Assembly: GCA_900550585.1 (NCBI GenBank)
Contig: URST01000014.1
Coordinates: 1-35,130, forward strand
DNA length: 35,130 bases
Origin: an uncultured Eubacteriales bacterium
GTDB lineage: Bacteria; Bacillota; Clostridia; Oscillospirales; Oscillospiraceae
Reading direction: 5' to 3'
In this document: piece after piece, positions 6,897-14,766 of the stretch
Numbering within the stretch: the first letter of the stretch is position 1
Layout: every line of letters starts with the position of its first letter
The notes under the pieces: model-generated
What the model was told of the DNA's origin: nothing
What the model saw: only the letters and a program-made list of their open reading frames with translations
Database searches by the model: none
Translations under genes and position numbers: made by a program

Positions 6897-7388
6897 ATGA
6901 AGCGTATCGAGCATAAACGGCTGGCGGCGCTGCTGCGTATCGGCCTTGTGATCGCGGCGGTGGTATGCGCGGCCATCTTCTTCTGGTTCCTGCCGGAGCT
7001 GGGACGAGGTATCGCCGAGGCCGACCCGGAGTTTGCGTGGGCGTTCTGGCCGTGCCTTGCCTTTGCATGGCTGTTCGCCGTGCCGGTATTCTGGGCGATG
7101 GCCCTGATGTGGGCGGTCTTTGGCCGCATCGGACGGGGCGAGGCGTTTTGCCGGGAGAACGCACGGGCGCTGCGTACCGTGTCCCGTCTGGCGTTTTGCG
7201 ACGCGGTACTGGTGCCTGTGGGCGTGATCGTGCTGGGGCTGCTGAGCGCCGGCTCACCGGGACTGACGGTGATCCTCATGCCCGCCGGCACCATGGTGTG
7301 CGCGCTGGTGGGCGTCATGGCCATGGCACTGGGCCGTCTGGTGGCGGACGCGGCGGCGCTGCAGGACGAGAGCGACCTGACGGTGTGA
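6897..7388 (+). CDS. DUF2975 family membrane protein
   Basis: A 163-residue protein with four predicted membrane helices at roughly residues 13-33, 48-68, 99-119 and 124-146. Between helices 2 and 3 is a cytosolic loop with the motif FGRIGRGEAFCRENARALR, which resembles DUF2975 proteins. The biochemical function of the family is unknown. It is followed 9 bp later by a small XRE regulator, the standard partner of DUF2975 in Firmicutes, and both share the promoter at 6845. The Shine-Dalgarno is AAAGGA about 9 nt before the ATG. Confidence 0.78.
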   Translation: MKRIEHKRLAALLRIGLVIAAVVCAAIFFWFLPELGRGIAEADPEFAWAFWPCLAFAWLFAVPVFWAMALMWAVFGRIGRGEAFCRENARALRTVSRLAFCDAVLVPVGVIVLGLLSAGSPGLTVILMPAGTMVCALVGVMAMALGRLVADAAALQDESDLTV

Positions 7389-7397
7389 GGTGGCGGT

Positions 7398-7610
7398 ATG
7401 ATCGTATTTCATATAGACGTGATGCTGGCAAAGCGGAAAATGAGCCTGACGGAGCTGAGCGAGCGGGTGGGCATCACCATGGCGAACCTGTCCATCCTCA
7501 AGACCGGAAAGGCCCGGGCGGTGCGGCTGGAGACGCTGGACCGGCTGTGCGCCGCGCTGGACTGCCAGCCGGGGGATCTGATGGAGTTCCTGCCGGACGA
7601 GGCGGAATGA
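7398..7610 (+). CDS. Small XRE-family transcriptional regulator (YozG-like)
   Basis: A 70-residue, single-domain Cro/C1-type helix-turn-helix protein. LTELSERVGITMANLSILK (about residues 17-35) is the helix-turn-helix, and RLETLDRLCAALDCQPGDLMEF is the typical fourth and fifth helix. There is no ligand-binding domain. It likely autoregulates the pair through the half-site cluster at 6801-6857; this is inferred. GAGG precedes the ATG. Confidence 0.87.
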   Translation: MIVFHIDVMLAKRKMSLTELSERVGITMANLSILKTGKARAVRLETLDRLCAALDCQPGDLMEFLPDEAE

Positions 7611-7614
7611 CCCC

Positions 7615-7643
7615 TTTACAAAGTCCGGCTTTTTGGGTACAAT
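7615..7643 (+). promoter_or_regulatory. Promoter of the SLOG/TSCPD operon
   Basis: TTTACA (7615-7620), a 17-bp spacer and TACAAT (7638-7643), right after the XRE gene and 24 bp before the next start. Confidence 0.72.
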
Positions 7644-7667
7644 AAGCGGCGGAAGGCAGGTGACGGC

Positions 7668-8189
7668 ATGGGGCCGAGACAGATGTCCGTGTGCTTTTCC
7701 GGCTACCGGCCGGAGAAGCTGCCGTGGGGCGACGATGAGTCCGATCCCCGGTGCGCCGCACTGAAAAGGCGGCTGTACGACGCGGCGGAGAGCGCCTGCG
7801 CCCAGGGATACCGCCATTTTATCTGCGGCATGGCGCGAGGCGTGGACTTCTACGCCTGCGAGGCGGTGCTGCTGCTGCGGCGGGACTACCCCGACGTGAC
7901 GGTGGAGGCCGCCATCCCCTGTCCCAGCCAGCCGGAGGGCTGGCCGGAGGCGGAGCGGGCGCGCTGGCAGTCGCTGGTGGATCGCTGCGACTACGAGACG
8001 GTGGTGCAGGATCACTACGACGTCGGGTGTATGCAGCGGCGGAACCGGTACATGGTGGATCACGCCGCCATGCTCATCGCCGTCCACGACGGACAGTCCG
8101 GCGGCACACGGCGCACCATCGAGTACGCCATGCGGCGGCGGCTGGATGTGGTGATCCTGCCGCCGGTGGAAAACACAAAGGAGACATGA
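7668..8189 (+). CDS. SLOG family protein (DUF1273/YpsA-like)
   Basis: A 173-residue protein with a Rossmann-like fold of the SLOG superfamily. Signature stretches are VCFSGYRPEKLPWG (residues 8-21), FICGMARGVDFYACE (about 50-64) and the nucleotide-loop region VHDGQSGGTRRTIEYA (about 144-159). YpsA of Bacillus is linked to cell-division control and stress, and SLOG proteins are thought to bind nucleotide-derived ligands. No specific ligand can be assigned here. The next gene starts 2 bp after its stop, so they are translationally linked. Confidence 0.83.
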   Translation: MGPRQMSVCFSGYRPEKLPWGDDESDPRCAALKRRLYDAAESACAQGYRHFICGMARGVDFYACEAVLLLRRDYPDVTVEAAIPCPSQPEGWPEAERARWQSLVDRCDYETVVQDHYDVGCMQRRNRYMVDHAAMLIAVHDGQSGGTRRTIEYAMRRRLDVVILPPVENTKET

Positions 8190-8191
8190 CC

Positions 8192-8452
8192 ATGACAACG
8201 TATACCTATATGACAAAGGGCGTCTGCTCCCGCAGCATGACAGTGGAGCTGGAGGACGGCGTCATCCGCGATGTGCGCATCGAGGGCGGCTGCAACGGCA
8301 ATCTGCAGGGCATCAGCCGCCTGGTGGTCGGCATGAAGGCGGAGGACGCCATCGCACGGATGAAGGGCATCCAGTGCGGCGGCAAGCCCACCTCCTGTCC
8401 CGACCAGCTGGCCACGGCGCTGACCCGGGCGCTGGAAAAGGAGAAGCAATGA
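8192..8452 (+). CDS. TSCPD domain protein (TIGR03905 family)
   Basis: An 86-residue protein with VCSRSMTVELEDGVI near the N-terminus and CGGKPTSCPDQLATAL near the C-terminus, which names the TSCPD domain. This domain also occurs as an appendix of some B12-dependent ribonucleotide reductases, where conserved cysteines may bind metal; the free-standing form is of unknown role. The second of two near-adjacent ATGs (8192, not 8186) is chosen because AAAGGAG then has an 8-nt spacing. It is co-transcribed with the SLOG gene and ends at a strong terminator. Confidence 0.85.
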   Translation: MTTYTYMTKGVCSRSMTVELEDGVIRDVRIEGGCNGNLQGISRLVVGMKAEDAIARMKGIQCGGKPTSCPDQLATALTRALEKEKQ

Positions 8453-8455
8453 CAG

Positions 8456-8487
8456 AAAAAGACGACGGCGCAGCCGTCGTCTTTTTT
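8456..8487 (+). terminator. Bidirectional terminator after the TSCPD gene
   Basis: A perfect 9-bp stem GACGACGGC/GCCGTCGTC (8461-8469, 8473-8481) with a GCA loop. It is flanked by AAAAA and TTTTTT, so it can end both the plus transcript and the convergent RluA transcript. Confidence 0.9.
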
Positions 8488-9148
8488 ACGTTTCAAGGAG
8501 GAACAGTGTCCACGGCCAGTTCTCCGGCGGGGGACAGGTCACGTCCACCGGTCTGCCGGTGACGGGATGGGTGAAGGCTATGCGGTACGACCACAGCGCC
8601 GTGGTGCAGGGAGCCTTGCTGCCGTAGCGGATGTCCCCCAGCAGCGGCAGGCCCCGGGAGGAGAACTGCACGCGGATCTGGTGGGTGCGGCCGGTGTGGA
8701 GCCGGACGCGCACCAGCGTCAGCTCCTCCGTGCTGGCCAGGGTGGTGTAGTCCAGAGAGGCCTCCCGGACGCCCTTGCGCATCCGCTTGACCACATAGCT
8801 CTTGTTCCTGGCGGCGTCCCGGAACAGCAGGTCCGTCAGGGTGGCGGACGCCTCCTGCGGGCGGCCCCGCAGCACCGCCAGATACTCCTTGGTGATGCGG
8901 CGCTCCGCCACGGCGGCGGTGAGCTTTCCCGTCACCTCCCGGCGGCGGGAGAACAGCATGACGCCGCCCACGATCTTGTCCAGCCGGTGAACGGTGGCGA
9001 TGTAGTCGGGCTTGCCCTGCGCCCGGTAGTGCTGCCGCAGCAGGGCGGGCATGCAGGCGGCGGTGTCACTGTCCTCCGACAGGACGCCCACGGGCTTGAC
9101 GCAGAGGACGAGATGCGCGTCCTCGTACAGGATATGTAAGTCCTCCAT
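8486..9148 (-). CDS. RluA family pseudouridine synthase
   Basis: A 220-residue RNA pseudouridine synthase that converts uridine to pseudouridine in rRNA or tRNA. The catalytic motif is HRLDKIVGG (about residues 54-62) with the essential Asp. The other family blocks are present: ITKEYLAVLRG and LHTGRTHQIRVQFSSRGLPLLGD. There is no S4 domain, so it is a compact RluA/RsuA-like enzyme, and the exact target base is unknown. It starts 3 bp after the D,D-carboxypeptidase stop with no clear Shine-Dalgarno, suggesting translational coupling. Confidence 0.87.
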   Translation of the reverse strand: MEDLHILYEDAHLVLCVKPVGVLSEDSDTAACMPALLRQHYRAQGKPDYIATVHRLDKIVGGVMLFSRRREVTGKLTAAVAERRITKEYLAVLRGRPQEASATLTDLLFRDAARNKSYVVKRMRKGVREASLDYTTLASTEELTLVRVRLHTGRTHQIRVQFSSRGLPLLGDIRYGSKAPCTTALWSYRIAFTHPVTGRPVDVTCPPPENWPWTLFLLET

Positions 9149-9151
9149 GGC

Positions 9152-10513
9152 TCAGCGGCGGCGTCCGCGGTAGGCGTGCTGGCGGTAGCGCTTGCTGGAC
9201 GCCTTGCCGTAGCGGCGGGTGCGGCCATACAGCCGGAACCAGACCAGCGCGGCGGTGACCAGCACCACCAGTACGATGGCGACGATCTTTACCGGCGTCC
9301 GGGAGAAGAACTGGCCGATGGCCTTTTTGGCCAGCAGGAAACGGCTGGCGGACACATCGGCCACGGCCAGCAGCGGAACGGTGACGTAGTCCGTGCCGTC
9401 ATAGGAGATGGTGATGGTGCCCAGCTCGTCCCCGGCGGCAACGGGGGCGTCCACGGACTCCACGCAGTCCACGGTGCGCTGGAGCTGCGCCAGCTCCAGA
9501 TCCTTGGGCAGCACCGCCTCGGCGGTGTAGGCCGGATGGACGGCCACGGTGGCCACCTCATTGCTCAGGGCCACGGGCACCTCGCAGATCAGCTCGTTCT
9601 CCTCCAGCACCGTGCGGTCGGCGAAGTTGTCAAAGCCCCAGTCGAACAGCCGGGCCGTCTCGGTAAAGCTCTCCACACGGCTGCCGCCGGTCTCGGTCTT
9701 GACCTCCTCGCAGCCCAGCACCACGCTGATAAGGGTGCGGCTGCCCCGGATGGCGGAGGACACCAGACAGTGGCCTGCCGCGTCGGTGGTGCCGGTCTTG
9801 ATGCCCTGTGCGCCGGAGTAGAGGTAGCCGGTCATGCGCCAGTTGGAGATCAGGGCGTTGGTGCTGTGGAGCTCCCGCTCCTTATCCGTCATGTTGGTGG
9901 CGGGCACGGTATAGGCCTTGGTATTGACGATGGTCATGAACACGTCGTGCTTCATGGCCTCCCGGGTGATGAGGTAGATGTCCCACGCAGAGGAGTAGTG
10001 ACCGGACTGGGTGAGGCCGGTGGTGTTGGCGAAATGGGTGTTCTCGCAGCCCAGCTCCTGGGCCCGCTGGTTCATCTTCTCCACGAAGGCGTCCACGGTG
10101 CCGGACACGGCCTCGCCCAGGATGTTGCACGTCTCGTTGGCGGAGATCACCAGCATGCAGTACAGCAGCTGCTCCACCGTCAGCGTCTCGCCCACCTGGA
10201 TGTCGGCGGTGCTGCCGTCCTCCACCATGCCCTTCATGGAGGTCTGGGAGGCGGTGACCTCCTGGTCCATGCGGAGCTGGCCGCGGTCAACGGCCTCCAG
10301 CACCAGCAGGGCGCTCATGACCTTGGTGATGCTGGCCATGGGCAGCTCCTCGTGGATGTTCTTGCCGTACAGGACGGTGCCGGAGCCGCCGTCCACCAGA
10401 ATGGCAGCCTTGGCGTGGATGTCCGGATCCTCCAGCGCCAGCGCCTGGGGCGTGAACAGGGCGCACAGGAGGCACGTCAGTAAAAAAACGGATAAAAAGC
10501 GGCGGATTTTCAT
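9152..10513 (-). CDS. D-alanyl-D-alanine carboxypeptidase (DacF/PBP5 type)
   Basis: A 453-residue low-molecular-weight penicillin-binding protein that trims terminal D-Ala from peptidoglycan stem peptides outside the membrane. It has a signal peptide (residues 1-26, ending ALA). The active-site motifs are SITK (Ser nucleophile, about residues 60-63), SAN (about 125-127) and KTG (about 236-238), followed by a PBP5 C-terminal beta domain. Unusually, it ends with a full hydrophobic helix (VAIVLVVLVTAALVWF) and a strongly basic tail of about 27 residues, rather than an amphipathic anchor. The start at 10513 follows GGAG by 9 nt; an ATG 15 bp upstream lacks such a site. DacF-like enzymes often act in sporulation, but that role is not shown. 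Confidence 0.9.
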   Translation of the reverse strand: MKIRRFLSVFLLTCLLCALFTPQALALEDPDIHAKAAILVDGGSGTVLYGKNIHEELPMASITKVMSALLVLEAVDRGQLRMDQEVTASQTSMKGMVEDGSTADIQVGETLTVEQLLYCMLVISANETCNILGEAVSGTVDAFVEKMNQRAQELGCENTHFANTTGLTQSGHYSSAWDIYLITREAMKHDVFMTIVNTKAYTVPATNMTDKERELHSTNALISNWRMTGYLYSGAQGIKTGTTDAAGHCLVSSAIRGSRTLISVVLGCEEVKTETGGSRVESFTETARLFDWGFDNFADRTVLEENELICEVPVALSNEVATVAVHPAYTAEAVLPKDLELAQLQRTVDCVESVDAPVAAGDELGTITISYDGTDYVTVPLLAVADVSASRFLLAKKAIGQFFSRTPVKIVAIVLVVLVTAALVWFRLYGRTRRYGKASSKRYRQHAYRGRRR

Positions 10514-10589
10514 AGATTTTTTCTCCATGTATGTTATAATATCGTGGGATACGGCGGACAGGCGCTGCCCGCCGGAAACTGCAAATTCC

Positions 10590-10618
10590 ATTATACGCGA
10601 AAATCTGGGGGGAGTCAA
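10590..10618 (-). promoter_or_regulatory. Promoter of the carboxypeptidase-RluA operon
   Basis: On the minus strand TTGACT (10613-10618), 17-bp spacer, perfect TATAAT (10590-10595). It overlaps the leader of the divergent ComEA-like gene, so the two directions may interfere. Confidence 0.82.
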
Positions 10619-10620
10619 CC

Positions 10621-10986
10621 GTGGACGGGCGGATAAAACTGTCAAGAACAGACGTCTTTCTGCTGGCGCTGACGGCGCTGTTCCTGCTGGCGATGGGTGC
10701 CGTGTACCTCCTGACGCCGCACACCGTGCGGGAGGACTACACCGTGGAGGCGCTGACACCGGCGGCGGAGCAGGCAGAGGATAAAGTGAACATCAACACG
10801 GCGGATGCGGACGAACTGGACGCGCTGCCGGGGATCGGGCCGGTGCTGGCCCGGCGGATCATCGACTGGCGGACAGCCAACGGGCCCTTTACCGACCCGG
10901 AGCAGCTGCTGGAGGTGGACGGCATCGGGCAGGCCACGCTGGACGGCCTGCGGGACCATATCACAACGAAGGAGACACGGGAATGA
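10621..10986 (+). CDS. ComEA-like helix-hairpin-helix protein
   Basis: A 121-residue protein with one N-terminal membrane helix (about residues 11-31), a short linker and a C-terminal DNA-binding helix-hairpin-helix pair: VNINTADADELDALPGIG and EQLLEVDGIGQATLDGL. ComEA binds incoming double-stranded DNA at the membrane during natural transformation. The SLBB domain found in many ComEA proteins is absent, and no comEC is nearby, so a competence role is uncertain. The start is GTG with GGGGGGAG upstream. Its stop overlaps the response-regulator start by ATGA, an unusual pairing with a two-component system. Confidence 0.83.
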   Translation: MDGRIKLSRTDVFLLALTALFLLAMGAVYLLTPHTVREDYTVEALTPAAEQAEDKVNINTADADELDALPGIGPVLARRIIDWRTANGPFTDPEQLLEVDGIGQATLDGLRDHITTKETRE

Positions 10987-11690
10987 AAATATTGGTAGTG
11001 GACGACGAGAAGCTGCTGGTCAAGGGCATGAAGTTCAATCTGGAAAATGAGGGCTACGAGGTGGTGCCCGCCTATGACGGTGCCTCCGCCGTGGAGCTGG
11101 CCCGGAAGGAGAACTTTGACCTCATCGTGATGGACGTGATGATGCCGGGCCTGTCCGGCGGCGATGCCTGCATGCAGATACGGGAGTTTTCCGATGTGCC
11201 CATCATCATGCTCACCGCCCGCAGCGAGGACAGCGACAAGCTGATGGGCTTCGCCTGCGGCGCCGACGACTATGTGACCAAGCCCTTCAATATTCTGGAG
11301 CTGAAGGCACGCATCCGGGCGCTGCTGCGGCGGTCCGGCGGCGGCCAGGCGGCCCAGCAGCCCCAGCGGGCGCCGCTGCTGACCGTGGGCGACCTGAGTC
11401 TGGACACGGAGGAGCGGGTGGCCATCCGGGACGGAAAGACCATCGACCTGACCGCCAAGGAGTACGACCTCATCGAGCTTCTGATGAAGAACCCCCGGCG
11501 GGTGTACAGCCGGGAGAGCCTGATGGATCTGGTGTGGGGCTACTCCTACGCCGGGGACTACCGCACGGTGGACGTACACATCCGGCGCCTGCGGGAGAAG
11601 CTGGAGCCGGACCCGGCCAAGCCGGTGCATATCATGACAAAGTGGGGAGTGGGTTACTATTTTAAGGGAGATAGTCAGCCGACGGTGTAA
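10983..11690 (+). CDS. OmpR/PhoB-family response regulator
   Basis: A 235-residue regulator. The receiver domain has the acidic pocket VVDDE (residues 5-9), phospho-acceptor Asp51 in LIVMDVMMPG and the conserved Lys in VTKPFN. A short Gln/Ala-rich linker leads to a winged-helix DNA-binding domain (LTAKEYDLIELLMKNP, then YRTVDVHIRRLREKL, ending in GVGYYF). It is the partner of the histidine kinase encoded immediately downstream. Target genes are unknown; the GerMN lipoprotein in the same operon hints at envelope function. Confidence 0.93.
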   Translation: MKILVVDDEKLLVKGMKFNLENEGYEVVPAYDGASAVELARKENFDLIVMDVMMPGLSGGDACMQIREFSDVPIIMLTARSEDSDKLMGFACGADDYVTKPFNILELKARIRALLRRSGGGQAAQQPQRAPLLTVGDLSLDTEERVAIRDGKTIDLTAKEYDLIELLMKNPRRVYSRESLMDLVWGYSYAGDYRTVDVHIRRLREKLEPDPAKPVHIMTKWGVGYYFKGDSQPTV

Positions 11691-11823
11691 GCCGGTCCTG
11701 GACAAGCTGACGCGGCGGTGCGGCCCGGTCTGGGACAGGCTGTCGGCGTGGTATAAGAAGCTGCGGGGCAAGGCAACACTGCAGTTCAAGTTCAGCCTCA
11801 GCTATATTCTGGTCATCGCGGCG

Positions 11824-13179
11824 GTGCTGATCCTGCTGAACTCCTACCCGCTGCTGGTGTCCCAGAACCTGATGGTGTCCTCCAACCAGGCCAACCTGCG
11901 GAGCACGGCCAAGGTCATCGAGTCGGCGCTGATGGGCATGGGACAGCTGACGGAGGAGAACGTCTCCGCAGCGCTGACCGGCCTGAACGAGACGGGCGCC
12001 ACCCGCATCATGGTGACGGACGATACCGGCCTGGTGGTGTACGATACCCGGCAGGGCGACGACGCCGTGGGCGAGTACGCCCTGTACTCGGTGATCGCCT
12101 CGGCGCTGAAGGGCAGCGATACGTTCTATTGCCAGTATGACGGCGAGGCGTTCCTCAGCCGCATGGCCACGCCGGTGGTGTACCACAACCAGACGGTGGG
12201 CGCGGTGTACGCCTACGACTACGACACGGAGCAGGCGGCGCTGCTCAAGAGTTTTCAGAGCAACCTGCTGACCATCTCGGTGATGATCGCGCTGCTGGTG
12301 GCGGGACTGAGCATCGCCCTCTCCCGCATGCTGACGCGGCAGATCAGCGGCCTTCTGCAGGCCATCCGCAGCGTCCGTGAGGGTGCGTACAGCCACCGCG
12401 CCGATGCCAGCGGCACCGACGAGATCGCCCAGATCGCAGCGGAGTTCAACAGCCTGACAGACCGCCTGCAGACCACGGAGGATGCCCGGCGCCGGTTCGT
12501 GTCCGACGCCAGCCACGAGCTGAAAACGCCGCTGGCGGGCATCCGCCTGCTGACGGATTCCATTTTGCAGACGGACAACATGGACCCGGAGACCACCAAG
12601 GAGTTCGTCACCGACATCGGCCGGGAGGCGGAGCGGCTCAGCCGCATCACCGAGAACCTGCTGCGGCTGACGCGGCTGGACGGCGGCGTGGTGCAGGCGG
12701 CCTACCCGGTGGCGGTGGGGCCTGTTATGCAGCGGGTGGAGCGGATGCTGGGCGTCGTGGCCGGGGAGAAGGGCGTCACCATCTCCGGCGCCGCGTCGGA
12801 GGACGCGGTGGCCATGGCCACCGACGACGACGTGCACCAGATCCTCTATAACCTGATGGAGAACGCCATCAAATACTCCGCCGCGGAGAACGGCTTTGTC
12901 CGGGCGGAGGCATGGGCGCAGGACGGGCAGGTGGTCATCACCGTCACCGACAACGGCATCGGCATCCCCGATGAGGATCTGCCCCATATCTTCGACCGGT
13001 TCTACCGGGTGGATAAAATGCGCTCCCGGGAGGTGGGCGGCACCGGACTGGGCCTGTCCATCGTGAAGGACACCATCGAGAACCGGGGCGGCACCATCCG
13101 GGCCGGTCACGGCGCGGACGGCGTGGGCACGGTGTTTACCGTGACGCTGCCGCTGGCACAGCGGGAGGAGGAGCCATGA
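11824..13179 (+). CDS. Sensor histidine kinase (true start probably upstream)
   Basis: A two-pass membrane kinase. From the first standard start, a GTG at 11824, there are 451 codons. They hold an extracellular sensor segment of about 130 residues, a second membrane helix (about 148-167), HAMP (about 168-220), the phospho-acceptor His231 in SDASHELKTPL, and the ATP-binding N-box (LMENAIKYS), DNGIGI and GTGLGLSI motifs. The GTG lies inside the first membrane helix (FSLSYILVIAAVLILLNSYPLLV), so it would cut that helix. The frame stays open and coding-like back to 11638 but has no ATG, GTG or TTG. An ATT at 11659, 9 nt after GGGGAG, is one candidate start. It overlaps the GerMN gene by ATGA. Confidence 0.88.
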   Translation: MLILLNSYPLLVSQNLMVSSNQANLRSTAKVIESALMGMGQLTEENVSAALTGLNETGATRIMVTDDTGLVVYDTRQGDDAVGEYALYSVIASALKGSDTFYCQYDGEAFLSRMATPVVYHNQTVGAVYAYDYDTEQAALLKSFQSNLLTISVMIALLVAGLSIALSRMLTRQISGLLQAIRSVREGAYSHRADASGTDEIAQIAAEFNSLTDRLQTTEDARRRFVSDASHELKTPLAGIRLLTDSILQTDNMDPETTKEFVTDIGREAERLSRITENLLRLTRLDGGVVQAAYPVAVGPVMQRVERMLGVVAGEKGVTISGAASEDAVAMATDDDVHQILYNLMENAIKYSAAENGFVRAEAWAQDGQVVITVTDNGIGIPDEDLPHIFDRFYRVDKMRSREVGGTGLGLSIVKDTIENRGGTIRAGHGADGVGTVFTVTLPLAQREEEP

Positions 13180-14105
13180 AAAGGATGAAGCGTGCCGCAG
13201 CGGCGGTGCTGGCGGCGGTGGTGCTGCTGGGCCTGACGGCCTGCGGCCAGACGGCCAACAGCCTGCGCCTGTACTGCCCGGCGGCGCTGAATACACGGGA
13301 TAAGAGCATTGGCGGTTCCGATGCCATCACCAGCGTACAGGTCAGCTGGAAGAAGGTGACAGGCGACGACCGGGGCCGCCAGCAGCAGGCGCAGTATATC
13401 ATGGAGCTGCTGCTGGGCGGGTGCAGGGCTTCCGGCTTCACGAGCCCCGTCCCGGAGGGCACCGCCGTCCGCAGCTGCACCGTCACCGGCGGTACGGTGT
13501 CGGTGGATCTCAGCAGCGAATATGACCGGCTCACCGGCATCGACCGCACCATCGCCGATTACTGCATCACCCTGTCGCTGCTGCAGCTGACGGGCATTTA
13601 CGCCGTGCGGCTCACGGTGATGGGCGAACCTCCGGCGGAGCGGGCGGACGAGGTCTACACCTCCGCCCAGGTGTTGCTGACCAGCCCGGAGGATATCGTG
13701 CGCACCGTGGAGGTGACGCTGTATTTCCCCGACGGCATCGGCGATCTGGTGGAGGAGAGCCGGCGGCTCACGGTATACGAGGGCGAGACCCCGGCGGAGG
13801 CGGTGATCAAGGCGCTGGCGGAGCGTCCTCTGGACAGCTACGCCGGGTTGGAGCCGCTGCTGCCCAGGGGTTTCACGGCGCTGGCCGCCAGCGTGGAGGG
13901 CGGCACCTGCTACCTGAACCTGCCGGGCAGCTGCGTGGAGCTGCTGCCGGAGAGCAGCACCGAGCAGCGGCTGCTGCTGGAGGGCGTGGTGAACTCCCTG
14001 TGCTCTCTGGAGGGGGTCAGCGAGGTGCAGATCCTGCTGGACGGCGAGTACCAGATGCTGCTGGGCACACAGCCCATCAGCCGCCCGCTGCTGCCGTCTG
14101 TATAA
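13176..14105 (+). CDS. GerMN-domain lipoprotein
   Basis: A 309-residue secreted lipoprotein. The signal peptide ends in lipobox LTAC (Cys at residue 23). Two repeats of a GerMN-like alpha/beta domain follow, each with a VSVDLSSE- or CYLNLPGS-like strand and a following helix (LLQLTGIYAVRLTV; LEGVVNSLCSLEGVSEVQILLDG). GerM is a sporulation and germination protein in Bacillus that bridges the mother-cell and forespore channel. In operons with a kinase and regulator, as here, the lipoprotein resembles the LpqB/GerMN accessory proteins of two-component systems and may modulate the kinase outside the membrane. That role is inferred. Confidence 0.85.
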   Translation: MKRMKRAAAAVLAAVVLLGLTACGQTANSLRLYCPAALNTRDKSIGGSDAITSVQVSWKKVTGDDRGRQQQAQYIMELLLGGCRASGFTSPVPEGTAVRSCTVTGGTVSVDLSSEYDRLTGIDRTIADYCITLSLLQLTGIYAVRLTVMGEPPAERADEVYTSAQVLLTSPEDIVRTVEVTLYFPDGIGDLVEESRRLTVYEGETPAEAVIKALAERPLDSYAGLEPLLPRGFTALAASVEGGTCYLNLPGSCVELLPESSTEQRLLLEGVVNSLCSLEGVSEVQILLDGEYQMLLGTQPISRPLLPSV

Positions 14106-14120
14106 GCGGCTGTATAAAAA

Positions 14121-14155
14121 AAGACCGGCTGTGCCGATGGCACAGCCGGTCTTTT
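14121..14155 (+). terminator. Bidirectional terminator between the GerMN and HAD genes
   Basis: A perfect 15-bp stem AAGACCGGCTGTGCC (14121-14135) with 14139-14153 and a GAT loop, flanked by A-rich and T-rich runs. It can terminate transcripts of both convergent operons. Confidence 0.92.
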
Positions 14156-14160
14156 TCACT

Positions 14161-14766
14161 TTACAGGATGCCCCGCTCCGCCAGCTGGCGGCGCAGGCGG
14201 GCCGCATCGCCGTGGAACACGATGCCGGCCATGCCGGCGTTCTCCGACGCCTCGATGTTGGCGGGGGAGTCGTCGATGAACAGGCACTCCTCCGGCTTCA
14301 GGCCGAATTTCCGGAAAAACGCCTGATAGATTGCGTCCTCCGGCTTCAGCAGGTGGTGGTCGGCGGAGATGAATGTGCCGCTGAAGTATTCGCTGCCGGG
14401 GATATCGTGCCAGTAGGTGTGCTGGCGGCTGGCGGCGTTGCTCAGCAGGTACAGGTCATACCCGGCGGCCTTCAGGTCCCGGGCCACCTCCGCCATGCCG
14501 GGCACGGGGACGATGGGATCGTTCCAGCGGCGGACGAGATAGGCCGCCGTGTCATGGAGATGTGCCGGCAGACGGGCGCACATCCGGGCCAGCGCGTCGT
14601 CGTCGGAGATGGAGCCGCGGTCCATGCGCACCCACTCGACGGTGGTCAGCACCTCCCGGCGGATCAGTTCGGCGTCCGCCTCGCTGAGGCGGAGACGCTC
14701 CGAAAACAGGCCGGCGCTGAAGTGCACCAGCACCTGCCCCATGTCAAATACGATGTGTCGGATCAT
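14161..14766 (-). CDS. HAD-superfamily phosphatase (YihX-like)
   Basis: A 201-residue HAD-IA hydrolase with motif I VFDMGQVL (nucleophile Asp8), motif II LLSNA (about residues 104-108), motif III Lys in LLKPEDAIY and motif IV FIDDSPANI. The second Asp of the classical DxD is Gly10, as in E. coli YihX (FDLGNV), a glucose-1-phosphate phosphatase. The general pattern (FDxGxV, then NIE in motif IV) also matches YihX. Its ATG overlaps the permease stop by ATGA, so it belongs to the transport operon. A role in dephosphorylating the imported substrate is inferred from that context; the substrate itself is not readable from sequence. Confidence 0.85.
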   Translation of the reverse strand: MIRHIVFDMGQVLVHFSAGLFSERLRLSEADAELIRREVLTTVEWVRMDRGSISDDDALARMCARLPAHLHDTAAYLVRRWNDPIVPVPGMAEVARDLKAAGYDLYLLSNAASRQHTYWHDIPGSEYFSGTFISADHHLLKPEDAIYQAFFRKFGLKPEECLFIDDSPANIEASENAGMAGIVFHGDAARLRRQLAERGIL

